64,000 nt of DNA from NCBI GenBank assembly GCA_943350395.1, contig CALRAD010000003.1, positions 45,044 to 109,043 on the forward strand. The letters are read 5' to 3'. The position numbers were made by a program, and so were the translations under genes. The notes under the pieces were generated by a model, which had not been told where the DNA came from, made no database searches, and worked only from the letters and a program-made list of their open reading frames with translations. The DNA comes from Candidatus Peribacteria bacterium (lineage in GTDB: Bacteria; Patescibacteriota; Gracilibacteria; Peribacterales; Peribacteraceae). Numbering within the stretch: position 1 is the stretch's first letter; each line of letters opens with the position of its first letter. Below, in pieces: positions 26,352 through 34,481 of this stretch.

Positions 26352-26714
26352 ATGCCGATTGAACTCACATCCACACAGCTCGATCTGGCGGAGAAGCTGT
26401 CGCAGCACTCGAAAGATGCCTGCGAGCTCGTGGACCTCAAGTGTCAGAAGTGTGAGCCGAAGAATTTTTATCTGACTGTGCACCGTTATTACGGCAGAGT
26501 GCAGGGGATGACGGCAGAAGTCGATCGTTGCATTGACTGGTGCATGAGCAAAGGGAAGATGGTCTTTACCGCACAGCGTTTCGGCAACTGGTGCCAGAAC
26601 AAAGTGAAGTGGGATAGGGAGGAGGAGATCAAGAAGCAGGAAATGGCAAAGCTGAAAACAGGAACTGTCTATCAGCAGGAAGATTACGCAAGACGGATGA
26701 TGCCGAGAGGTTAG
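26352..26714 (+). CDS. Hypothetical basic protein with cysteine pairs
   Basis: The 120-residue protein starts MPIELTSTQLDLAEKLSQHS and contains CQKCEPKNF, then RCIDWCMSKGK, and a basic helical C-terminus (WDREEEIKKQEMAKLKTGT). The cysteine pairs could bind a metal, but I do not recognise the family. Its own -10, TATCAT (26340-26345, preceded by TG), lies inside the last codons of recG and ends six bases before the ATG, so it can be expressed separately from recG. Its stop overlaps that of the convergent glycosyltransferase-like gene by four bases. Confidence 0.68.
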   Translation: MPIELTSTQLDLAEKLSQHSKDACELVDLKCQKCEPKNFYLTVHRYYGRVQGMTAEVDRCIDWCMSKGKMVFTAQRFGNWCQNKVKWDREEEIKKQEMAKLKTGTVYQQEDYARRMMPRG

Positions 26715-28060
26715 TGCTCTTCTTTTCGTGCAAACCACACGCAGACCGTGAGCATGAGCATCGCCGCCGGGATCATCATCTGTCTGTAGTACGATTCTGC
26801 GTTCAGAAGAAATTGCACATTCGGAGTGAAGAGGTACACGAAGAGCACTTCGACAAGGACGATAAGCCCCCATACGATTGGCAGAAGTTCTCTGCGATGT
26901 TCATTCTTTCGAAGCACTTCGACGATCATCCACGGAATTGCGACCGCTAGTACGGTCCATGCGATGCCGAACGAACCGCGATCGAACATCCCGCGAAGCA
27001 CCTCCGGGATGCCTTCCGGACGGAAGGCGAAGAGCGTGTCGCTGCCGTGTGGCGTGAGCAGAAGTCCTTTGCTGATTGCGAAGAGGGGCCAGGCAATGGA
27101 GAGTACGATCGCGAGTGCGCCGCTCTGCACTGCTTCTTTTCTCTGCTTCTTCATGAACATCAAAATGCCGAAGATGAGGAGCAGCCACGGCAGCAGACCG
27201 AAGATCAATCCTTCGGATTTCGTCCACACGCTTGCGGCGACAAAAATACCGGAAAGCCAAAGCCATGCAGGATCATCCTTCTTGTTCCATGCCAGAAGAC
27301 ATGCAAGCGACAGAAGAAGTTCCTGCACCAAAACAATATCCGCGTAGCCTTGCCCCAGATGCAGCGAGAGGAGGGGAATACCGAGGATCATCGTCAGTGT
27401 GATCAGGGCATTCGTTCTCGTGAGGAAGCCTCGGAGGATCAGGAAAATTCCAAGGAAGCTCGAGAGAGACAGGAGCCAGAGGATTGCATTGGCGGCCGTA
27501 TCATGCCATCTCGGCTGTCCTTGATTCACAGTGATCTGCAATGCATGAAACAGGAATGGGTACTGCGGTTTCGCCATGCCTCTCACTTCGTCTTTGTCGA
27601 ACGCAATTTTTTGGTCAACGAAAGAAATCTCGGAACGCATTGTCCAGTTCGTCGCACTGTCATACTGGAATGTCGGGAGTAGCACCGCGTGCGCGAAGCT
27701 GTAGATCATCGTGACTGCGATGAGTGTAATGCAGACAATGCCGAGGATGTTCTCGCTTTTGTCTTCTTTTGATGTCGGAAGATGCTCATGTGTTCGGCTT
27801 GAGACGGGAATTTTGCGAGCGATGAGAGCCAAGATGCCGATTATGATTCCATGAGGCAGCAGAAGACTCATCGGTGTCAGCGCGACGCCGAGCAGAGTCC
27901 AGTCGAAGACAATCAGGACATTCAGGAATGCTGCGATCGGAAGGCCGAGCGAGAGAAGAAGCCACAGTCGATTTGTTCTGAGGATCACGCGTGCGATCAG
28001 CGCTCCTTCCAAAAGCAAGAGCAGCGTGATATCGGTGAAGAACAGAAAAGACGTCATCAT
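26711..28060 (-). CDS. Polytopic membrane protein, GT-C glycosyltransferase-like
   Basis: The 449-residue protein has about ten hydrophobic segments (for example 9-30, 34-55, 62-82, 108-128, 190-210, 215-235, 270-300, 310-330, 375-400). Between the third and the next lies a polar loop with QYDSATNWTMRSEISFVDQK and GMAKPQYPFLFHALQI. The topology and the loop after the first helices resemble GT-C/PMT-type glycosyltransferases that use lipid-linked sugars, but I see no decisive DE motif, so the function is inference. The ATG overlaps the stop of the upstream gene, so the two form an operon. Confidence 0.68.
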   Translation of the reverse strand: MMTSFLFFTDITLLLLLEGALIARVILRTNRLWLLLSLGLPIAAFLNVLIVFDWTLLGVALTPMSLLLPHGIIIGILALIARKIPVSSRTHEHLPTSKEDKSENILGIVCITLIAVTMIYSFAHAVLLPTFQYDSATNWTMRSEISFVDQKIAFDKDEVRGMAKPQYPFLFHALQITVNQGQPRWHDTAANAILWLLSLSSFLGIFLILRGFLTRTNALITLTMILGIPLLSLHLGQGYADIVLVQELLLSLACLLAWNKKDDPAWLWLSGIFVAASVWTKSEGLIFGLLPWLLLIFGILMFMKKQRKEAVQSGALAIVLSIAWPLFAISKGLLLTPHGSDTLFAFRPEGIPEVLRGMFDRGSFGIAWTVLAVAIPWMIVEVLRKNEHRRELLPIVWGLIVLVEVLFVYLFTPNVQFLLNAESYYRQMMIPAAMLMLTVCVWFARKEEH

Positions 28061-29133
28061 GTTTTCGGGGGAGGAGACAGTTTGAAGAGTATTTCACCGC
28101 TCGGGTACGTACTCAGCTTCTGCGCTTTGCTGTTCATCTCTCCGCATTTCACCGTCATCATGGTCTCGTCTTTCGTGATAGAGGTCTCGAAGCTCCATTT
28201 GAATTTATCCATCACCACCGCATAGTCGGCGGAGTCTGCTGCGTCCGGCTCCGATGAAATCCGGATCGGGTAGCTGAAGTACCGGAGCAGCTTCTCTTTG
28301 AAGTTCGTTCCATCGCGACAGACGTAGACCGTCGTGTTCTTCGGTTCTTTCGCCAGCGACAAGAGCACCTCTGCAAGTGAGTGGACCGATCCTGCTTCGT
28401 CGTACGTACCTTCCGCGTACTCCCTCGTGTGTTCTACCGTGTACTTGAGAAGATCGATGGCAAATCGTGCCTGATAGAGAAGGCTTCCGACGATCAGCGT
28501 CATGAGAATGGTTTTTCTGCAGTGCTTGTTCGGGCTTAGAATACAGCAGAGAAGCACGACGATGATCGTCAGGATTGCAAGCATCACCGTAAACGAACGT
28601 CCGAGCATTCGGTAGCCCCGAAGCGCGTGATAGCTGCTTGGCGTATAGAATTCCTTGGTGAAAAGATGTCTGGTTGCTGCGATTGCGATGTTTTGTGAGC
28701 CCTCGGTTTTGAATTCAATCGAACTGAATGCCGCGTTTGTTTTTTCTTCTTTGCCAAGCAGATTGATGAGCCATTTCTGGTTCTTCATCGACCAACCGGG
28801 AGACACCGTCAGATCGATTTGTATCGTTCCTTCCTCCGCGGCAGGCAGCGTAAATCGCATGTAGTCCGTCGGCACATAGCTTTCGTTTGCCTGCATCGGC
28901 ACCATGTAAATCTCGAGCGGATCGCTGCTTTGGTATGTGATTTCGAGGATTCCTCCCAGACCTTCGACGGTGGTCGAGGCACTGCTTTTCATCGTCATCA
29001 GCGCCTGTTCGAGCGTGTGCGATTCGTCTATCAACGCTGGCGTAATGTGCAGTGTCTGTGCGTGCACGAGGAAAGGCACAAACGCAGCGCAAAGCAGTGC
29101 GAGTGAGCCGGTGATGGTTTTCCCTGCAGGCAT
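28057..29133 (-). CDS. Secreted/membrane-anchored hypothetical protein
   Basis: The 358-residue protein starts with a signal peptide (MPAGKTITGSLALLCAAFVP, then FLVHAQT). A beta-rich extracellular part (about 25-165) follows, then two membrane helices (about 182-202 and 208-230, FTVMLAILTIIVVLLCCIL and MTLIVGSLLYQ). The C-terminus is cytoplasmic and mixed (YVCRDGTNFKEKLLRYFSYP). The start at 29133 is preferred because the signal peptide begins there and TACAAT lies 12 bases upstream; an ATG 60 bases earlier would add an unrelated leader. It precedes the glycosyltransferase-like gene with an ATGA overlap and may recognise or process the same envelope substrate. Confidence 0.68.
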   Translation of the reverse strand: MPAGKTITGSLALLCAAFVPFLVHAQTLHITPALIDESHTLEQALMTMKSSASTTVEGLGGILEITYQSSDPLEIYMVPMQANESYVPTDYMRFTLPAAEEGTIQIDLTVSPGWSMKNQKWLINLLGKEEKTNAAFSSIEFKTEGSQNIAIAATRHLFTKEFYTPSSYHALRGYRMLGRSFTVMLAILTIIVVLLCCILSPNKHCRKTILMTLIVGSLLYQARFAIDLLKYTVEHTREYAEGTYDEAGSVHSLAEVLLSLAKEPKNTTVYVCRDGTNFKEKLLRYFSYPIRISSEPDAADSADYAVVMDKFKWSFETSITKDETMMTVKCGEMNSKAQKLSTYPSGEILFKLSPPPKT

Positions 29134-29198
29134 AGCCTTGGGAAGATTGTACACTTTCTCCAGACTTCGGCTACAATGCGTTTCACTCTTCATTTTTT

Positions 29199-29594
29199 AT
29201 GCCAACCACCAAGCAAGATCTTTCGGCTCTTACGAAACTCGGCAAAACTTCGGCTCCTTCTCGCACACTCGAAGTGTTCCCGAGTCACGGAGCAAAGAAT
29301 ATGGAGGTAACGTTGCATTGCAGCGAATTCACCTGCGTGTGTCCGCTTACGGGTCAGCCGGATTTCGCGACCATCGATATTTCGTATGTTCCGAAAGACT
29401 TTATCGTCGAATCGAAGTCGATGAAGCTGTATCTCGAGACATTCAGGAGCGTCGGCATCTTTCATGAGCACCTCGCTGTCGACATCGGCAAAGATTTTCT
29501 GAAGTTCGTGAAACCGAAATCAGTGTCAGTTACTGTTCATTTCAACGTTCGCGGAGGTATTGCGATTGATGCGAAATGGAGCCATGGATATTAG
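29199..29594 (+). CDS. queF: NADPH-dependent preQ0 reductase QueF
   Basis: QueF reduces the nitrile of 7-cyano-7-deazaguanine (preQ0) to the aminomethyl group of preQ1, the substrate of TGT. The 131-residue unimodular protein has CVCPLTGQPDFATI with the nucleophilic cysteine and the family motif ESKSMKLYLETFR. GIFHEHLAVDI supplies conserved catalytic and structural residues. TACAAT lies 21 bases before the ATG, so this gene has a short leader. It is divergent from the secreted protein at 28057-29133 and is followed by tRNA-Pro. Confidence 0.96.
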   Translation: MPTTKQDLSALTKLGKTSAPSRTLEVFPSHGAKNMEVTLHCSEFTCVCPLTGQPDFATIDISYVPKDFIVESKSMKLYLETFRSVGIFHEHLAVDIGKDFLKFVKPKSVSVTVHFNVRGGIAIDAKWSHGY

Positions 29595-29623
29595 TATCGT
29601 AAACCGCTACTCTATGCGCGTTC

Positions 29624-29699
29624 GGGACGTAGCTCAGTTGGTAGAGCGCCTGGTTTGGGACCAGGAGGCCGCGAGTTCGAGCCCCGCCGTCCCGACCAA
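29624..29699 (+). tRNA. tRNA-Pro (UGG)
   Basis: The acceptor arms are CGGGACG (29624-29630) and CGTCCCG (29689-29695), giving the C1-G72 pair typical of bacterial tRNA-Pro. The anticodon stem is CCTGG/CCAGG with loop TTTGGGA (anticodon TGG), and the T-loop is GTTCGAGCC. CCA is encoded at 29697-29699. Confidence 0.97.
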
Positions 29700-29704
29700 A
29701 GACA

Positions 29705-31474
29705 TTAAAACTTCTGCTTCTCCCACAGCTCAAAGAACCTCCCTCTCTTTGCGTACAGTTCGTCAAAGCTTCCCGATTCGATGATCTTTCCGCCCTCCAG
29801 GACGAGAATGCGGTCCATTTCTTTGATGGTCGTGAGTCGGTGTGCGATAACGACCGCCGTGACGTTCTGGAAGAAACGATGCAGCGAATCTCTGATTTTC
29901 GCTTCGGACTCCAGATCGAGATGCGAGGTGGCTTCGTCGAGGAAGAGGATCTCCGGCTGCTTGAAGACTGCTCTCGCGATGCCGACGCGCTGCTTCTCGC
30001 CACCGGAGAGTTTGATGCCTTTCTCTCCGATGAGTGTCGAGAGTCCGTTGGGCAAACGATCGAGGAAGTCTCGCACGTGAGCGGTTTCGATTGCCTGCGA
30101 CAGGAGTGTTTTGTCTTCCGCATGGGAAATATTGGCGAGCGTGATGTTATCGAGCAGCGTGAAATTGAAGACTTCGGTGTCTTGGAGAACGACTGCGGTC
30201 TTCCGGAAGAAATCACTCCGACGGATGTCTCGAAGCGGTACGTCGCCGATTGCGATATTGCCAACGTAATTTTCGTGTTCCTTGAGAAGCAATTTGAAGA
30301 GCGTGGATTTGCCGGCGCCCGATACGCCGACGATGCCGATACGTTCGCCTCGTCGTATCGTGAAAGAAATTTCGTCGAGTACTTTCTGCTTGCCGTACGA
30401 GAACGAGAGATTCGAAACGGCAATGCTGTTCCATGACACAGGGAACGACTGCTTGCCATGCTCTTCATCGATACGGACAGGCTCATGCAGGATATCGCGC
30501 ATTCTCGAGATGCCGTACTTCGAGACGATGAAATCAAGGGAGAGATCCGAGAGTTGCTGGATCGATTCCCAAATGTAGTTGAAGTAGTTGAAGAAGAGCA
30601 CTAAAAATCCGACGTCGCGTCTGCCATGAAAGACGTCGAGAGCGATGAAACACATGATGCCGACACGGAAGCACTGCGCCCAGAGATTGAGGACGATGTT
30701 TCGGATGCGGAAGCATCGAATGCGTACGAGGATTTTTTGGAAGAGATATTCGATATTTTTGCTGATGATGCCGAGGAGTCCTTCCTGCATGCCGAGAACT
30801 TTGACGCTCCGGACATTGCTTAAGCCTTCGAATACGACACCTTGTAGTTCTTCATCAGCCGTATTCACCATGTGCTCTGCCCGCCCCGCCCGCCCTGTAA
30901 GAACGTACGAGAATGTAAAATAGGTGAGGAGGAAGAAAAGCGTGGCTGCGCCCACGAACGGATCGAATGCGGCGAGGATTGGGATCATTCCTCCGAAGCG
31001 CACGAATGCAGGGATGCCGGTCCGAAACCAGATGCGAGAAAGTCGGTTTATTCCTTCTGTTCCTCGTTGGATCTTCTTGAGCTTCGATCCTGCATTCTCT
31101 CTTTCATGCCATGTGAGATCGAGCCTGAAGAGGTGAGCGATTGTCGCAAGTTGCATGTTGAGTGCCGTACGCTCCGCGATGCGATTGCCGATGGCATCGA
31201 CGACCTGGTCACAGCTGTAGTGCCAGATTGATACGAGGACCCAGAGGATGAAGATTGTTCGGATCTTCTCCATCGTTCCTGCTCCGATGTCCTCGGTGAG
31301 AAGATTCACGAGTGTCGCCATCGCAAACGGCGGATAGAGCCAGACGATTGCGCCGGTGAGTGCGAGCACGCAGGTACCGAGGAACGTCCAGCGACGTTTG
31401 CCCAAAAACTCCCAGAGATCGCGGATGAGCGCGATTGTCGAATATGCCGGCGTTTCAGTATTTTCCGTCCTCAT
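29705..31474 (-). CDS. ABC transporter, fused permease-ATPase (exporter type)
   Basis: The 589-residue half-transporter has an N-terminal membrane domain of about six helices (30-320; for example FLGTCVLALTGAIVWLYPP and PILAAFDPFVGAATLFFLL). The ATPase domain contains Walker A GVSGAGKSTLF, the Q-loop VVLQDTEVF, the signature LSGGEKQRVGIAR, Walker B EILFLDEATSHLD and the H-loop VIAHRLTT. Such MsbA/multidrug-type homodimers export lipids, peptides or drugs; the substrate cannot be read from the sequence. TAGACT lies six bases before the ATG. It is divergent from queE with 52 bases between the starts. Confidence 0.93.
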   Translation of the reverse strand: MRTENTETPAYSTIALIRDLWEFLGKRRWTFLGTCVLALTGAIVWLYPPFAMATLVNLLTEDIGAGTMEKIRTIFILWVLVSIWHYSCDQVVDAIGNRIAERTALNMQLATIAHLFRLDLTWHERENAGSKLKKIQRGTEGINRLSRIWFRTGIPAFVRFGGMIPILAAFDPFVGAATLFFLLTYFTFSYVLTGRAGRAEHMVNTADEELQGVVFEGLSNVRSVKVLGMQEGLLGIISKNIEYLFQKILVRIRCFRIRNIVLNLWAQCFRVGIMCFIALDVFHGRRDVGFLVLFFNYFNYIWESIQQLSDLSLDFIVSKYGISRMRDILHEPVRIDEEHGKQSFPVSWNSIAVSNLSFSYGKQKVLDEISFTIRRGERIGIVGVSGAGKSTLFKLLLKEHENYVGNIAIGDVPLRDIRRSDFFRKTAVVLQDTEVFNFTLLDNITLANISHAEDKTLLSQAIETAHVRDFLDRLPNGLSTLIGEKGIKLSGGEKQRVGIARAVFKQPEILFLDEATSHLDLESEAKIRDSLHRFFQNVTAVVIAHRLTTIKEMDRILVLEGGKIIESGSFDELYAKRGRFFELWEKQKF

Positions 31475-31526
31475 GCACCGAGTCTACAGCAAGGCGCGAA
31501 TGCCTGTCTGCGGCTATACTGAGCCT

Positions 31527-32204
31527 ATGGTCATCTCCGAAATTTTCCACTCACTTCAGGGCGAAGGACGAACAGTCGGAACACCGTGCGTGTTCGTGCG
31601 ACTCGGCATGTGCAATTTGAAGTGCAATTTTTGCGATACGCCGTATACGTGGAAAGAAGGACATGAGGATTACAGTGACGAAGCGAACGAACGTATCATG
31701 GAAGCTGTCTCAAAAATTCTAGAGGAATTTCCGTACACCCATACGATCGTCTGGACCGGTGGTGAGCCGATGATGCAGCAGCGCGATATTGTCGCCGCGA
31801 TCGATTATCTGAATCAGCGATTTGCTTCCCGAAGACTTGAACACGAAGTGGAAACGAACGGGACGATTCTCGCGCAGCCCGTATTCGATGAGCGCATCGA
31901 TCGCTACAACTGTTCGCCGAAAACCGCGATGTCAGGGAATTCGCAGTACTCGGTGAAGCTGAAGAACTTCGAGAAGACCACGTATAAGTTTGTGGTCGGC
32001 GACAAAGATCATTGCGCCGAGGCTTTAGCGGAAATCGAGCGTCAGAAACTCCCGAGAGGGCGGTGCATGTTCATGGTGCTCGGGACGACAGCGAAAGAGA
32101 TGCAGGAGCGTTCGCCAGCGATTGCCGAAGTCTGCAAGAGAGAGGGGATAGCGCTGTGTCTGCGACTACAGTGTATTATTTGGGGTGACAAACGCGGCGT
32201 ATGA
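31527..32204 (+). CDS. queE: 7-carboxy-7-deazaguanine synthase (radical SAM) QueE
   Basis: QueE converts 6-carboxytetrahydropterin to 7-carboxy-7-deazaguanine, a radical-SAM ring contraction in the queuosine pathway. The 225-residue protein starts MVISEIFHSLQGEGRTVG, typical of the family, followed by GMCNLKCNFCDTPYTW with the CxxxCxxC-type iron-sulfur site. WTGGEPMMQ (the SAM-binding GGEP), HEVETNGT and a divergent C-terminus with CLRLQCIIWG complete it. The start at 31527 is supported by TATACT (31515-31520) six bases upstream; the frame is open further upstream without homology. It overlaps queC by four bases. Confidence 0.94.
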   Translation: MVISEIFHSLQGEGRTVGTPCVFVRLGMCNLKCNFCDTPYTWKEGHEDYSDEANERIMEAVSKILEEFPYTHTIVWTGGEPMMQQRDIVAAIDYLNQRFASRRLEHEVETNGTILAQPVFDERIDRYNCSPKTAMSGNSQYSVKLKNFEKTTYKFVVGDKDHCAEALAEIERQKLPRGRCMFMVLGTTAKEMQERSPAIAEVCKREGIALCLRLQCIIWGDKRGV

Positions 32205-32926
32205 GAACGATCAACGAAATCCTCACAGGCTACACCGATGACACGCTTCTGCCTCCCGTAGGCAGCAGCGGAGTACAGATACTGTCAGGCGGAATGGATT
32301 CGGTCACGCTCCTGCATTTTTTGGTGAAGCACAGAAAGTGCACGATGAAAGCGCTGTCGTTTGAGTACGGACAAAAACACTGGAAGGAATTGGAGTGTGC
32401 GAAAAAGAATTGCGAAGAACTCGGGGTAGAGCATTCTATCGTTGCGTTGCCGTTCATCAGTGCACTCTTCCAGAGTGCGCTCCTCACGGGAGGCAGTGAT
32501 ATTCCGGAAGGTCACTATCAAGCCGAAAACATGAAGCAGACTGTTGTGCCGAACAGAAACATGATCATGAGTTCTATTGCCGTTGGTTTTGGCCAGAGCT
32601 CCGGATGTTCGTTTCTCTCCCTCGGTGTGCATGCCGGAGATCACGCGATCTATCCCGATTGCCGCAGCGAGTTCATCGATGCCTTCAGAGCTGCGGTCGA
32701 GCTCTCAGATTGGAATCCGTTCACAGTCTTTGCACCGTTCCAGCGCATGACGAAGATCGAGATTCTCGAGATCGGGTTGCAGCTAAAGCCTCCCGTGAAC
32801 TACGGCAGCACGTGGACGTGTTATAAAGGAGAGGAAAAAGCTTGTGGCAAATGCGGAGCTTGTCAGGAGAGGCTTGAGGCATTTTCCGTACTCAAGATCG
32901 CTGATCCGTGTGTGTATGGAAAATAG
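32201..32926 (+). CDS. queC: 7-cyano-7-deazaguanine synthase QueC
   Basis: QueC converts 7-carboxy-7-deazaguanine, ammonia and ATP to preQ0. The 241-residue protein has the PP-loop LSGGMDSVTLL, then SFEYGQKHWKELECA, VVPNRNMIMSS and a C-terminal zinc site built from TCYKGEEKACGKCGACQ. The N-terminus carries about 25 extra residues before the PP-loop. It is translationally coupled to queE through ATGA. Together with queF and tgt it gives nearly the whole preQ1 branch; queD is not seen in the window. Confidence 0.95.
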   Translation: MRTINEILTGYTDDTLLPPVGSSGVQILSGGMDSVTLLHFLVKHRKCTMKALSFEYGQKHWKELECAKKNCEELGVEHSIVALPFISALFQSALLTGGSDIPEGHYQAENMKQTVVPNRNMIMSSIAVGFGQSSGCSFLSLGVHAGDHAIYPDCRSEFIDAFRAAVELSDWNPFTVFAPFQRMTKIEILEIGLQLKPPVNYGSTWTCYKGEEKACGKCGACQERLEAFSVLKIADPCVYGK

Positions 32927-33134
32927 AAACATCATTCCTATCGGTCCCTATTTTGCACATCCGCCTCCACGGCAGTCGGTGCATACGCCTCGACAGGCTC
33001 AGTTGCCATTTCCTATTACCGGAAGTCCGGTAAAACTGCTGAGTGTGAGAGACGGAACCATAAGAGATTACCGTCGTCTTATGGCGTATACGCAGATCGA
33101 TGTTTCATCGAACGGAATCACCATTGTGGAGTAG
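32916..33134 (+). CDS. Small hypothetical protein overlapping queC
   Basis: This 72-residue frame (MENRNIIPIGPYFAHPPPRQ...) starts within the last codons of queC, overlapping by 11 bases, and ends 24 bases before rarA. The N-terminal half is proline-rich; the second half reads like a short beta/alpha segment (KLLSVRDGTIRDYRRLMAYT). I do not recognise it. No -10 stands near the ATG, so expression would depend on coupling to queC. It may be real, but the evidence is limited to frame, position and ordinary composition. Confidence 0.42.
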   Translation: MENRNIIPIGPYFAHPPPRQSVHTPRQAQLPFPITGSPVKLLSVRDGTIRDYRRLMAYTQIDVSSNGITIVE

Positions 33135-33158
33135 CGACTGGTGTATCATCGTTTTCCA

Positions 33159-34400
33159 ATGGACTCTCATGCTCCTCTCGCATACCGGCTCCGTCCGAAA
33201 ACTCTTGATGATTTTGCAGGTCAGGAGGAAATCGCAGGACAGGGAACTCCTCTTCGGAAAGCGATAGAACAGGACATCCTCTCATCGGTTATCTTTGCAG
33301 GCCCTCCAGGAACGGGAAAGACAACGCTTGCAAAAATTATCGCCGAGGCGACGAAGGCAAACTTCACTCAGCTGAATGCTGTGACAAGCGGTGTGAAAGA
33401 CATCAAAGAAGTGTGTACGCAGGCGGCGGCACTTCGAGAATCTGTGAAGCATGGGGGAGCGATGTTTCCCACATCCGGGCGAACGGTACTCTTCATCGAT
33501 GAGATCCATCGGTTCAATAAATCGCAGCAGGATGCGCTTCTGCCATCGGTTGAGAGCGGAAGCATCATTCTGATCGGTGCGACGACCGAGAATCCTTATT
33601 TCTCAGTCAACAGTGCGCTGATCTCGAGATCGCAGGTCTATCTGCTCAAGCCGCATGCAGTCGAGTCTCTCGAAAAAATACTTGAGCGAGCATTGAAGAG
33701 TAAAGAAGGTTTTGACGGAAAAATCCAGATGCATCCGGATGCCATCAAAAAAGTGGCAGAGATGAGTAACGGCGATGCGCGCATTGCCCTAAATCTTCTG
33801 GAGCTTGCAGTGCTGATGATTGGCACGAAGATCACAAGAGAGGATGCGGAAAAGCTCTTACAGCAGAGGTCGATGCGGTACGACAAAAAAGGCGAAGATC
33901 ACTACGACACGGTTTCCGCATTCATTAAAACGCTTCGAGGAAGCGACGCGTCGGCTTCACTTCTTTGGATGTACAAGATGCTACAGTCGGGAGAGGATCC
34001 GAATTTCATCTTCAGGCGCATGGCGATCTTTGCAAGTGAGGATATTGGCAATGCAGATCCACATGCGCTTGTCCTCGTGACCTCTGCATGGGATTCTTTT
34101 TTGAAAGTGGGTCTTCCGGAAGGCGAGTATTTTCTGTCACAAGCGTGCACGTATCTGGCAAACGCGAAGAAGGGCGATGCCGTCAAAGTCGCGATGATGG
34201 AGGTAAAATCGATTATTGAATCGGGTATGCCGCTCGAGGTGCCGATGCATCTTCGGAATGCTCCCGTGAAAGCCATGAGCGAGAAACACGGCTACGGAAA
34301 AGGCTACAAGTATCCCCATGATTTCAAAGACGCAAAAGTTGATGAGGATTATTTTCCGATTGGGTACGAAGGCAAGAGAGCATTGTATCGAGTGATATGA
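33159..34400 (+). CDS. rarA: Replication-associated recombination AAA+ ATPase RarA (MgsA)
   Basis: RarA/MgsA acts at stalled replication forks and is related to clamp-loader ATPases. The 413-residue protein starts MDSHAPLAYRLRPKTLDDFA, followed by Walker A FAGPPGTGKTTLA, Walker B VLFIDEIHRFNKSQQD, sensor 1 ATTENPYF and sensor 2 GDARIALNLLEL. The MgsA C-terminal tetramerisation domain follows (SDASASLLWMYKMLQSGEDP, then RRMAIFASEDIGNADP). The start at 33159 is chosen because TATCAT (33144-33149) lies nine bases upstream and the family begins at this point. Confidence 0.96.
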   Translation: MDSHAPLAYRLRPKTLDDFAGQEEIAGQGTPLRKAIEQDILSSVIFAGPPGTGKTTLAKIIAEATKANFTQLNAVTSGVKDIKEVCTQAAALRESVKHGGAMFPTSGRTVLFIDEIHRFNKSQQDALLPSVESGSIILIGATTENPYFSVNSALISRSQVYLLKPHAVESLEKILERALKSKEGFDGKIQMHPDAIKKVAEMSNGDARIALNLLELAVLMIGTKITREDAEKLLQQRSMRYDKKGEDHYDTVSAFIKTLRGSDASASLLWMYKMLQSGEDPNFIFRRMAIFASEDIGNADPHALVLVTSAWDSFLKVGLPEGEYFLSQACTYLANAKKGDAVKVAMMEVKSIIESGMPLEVPMHLRNAPVKAMSEKHGYGKGYKYPHDFKDAKVDEDYFPIGYEGKRALYRVI

Positions 34401-34481
34401 AGAAACATGCGCAGTGCAAGACTTGCGAAAAATATGAAAATGAAGTATAATGTAATCAATACAAACTTCCTTTTCTCTTCT

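Noticed and set aside
31475-31526. PreQ1 riboswitch upstream of queE
   Set aside because: The 52-base space is occupied by two divergent promoters and queE is predicted to be leaderless.
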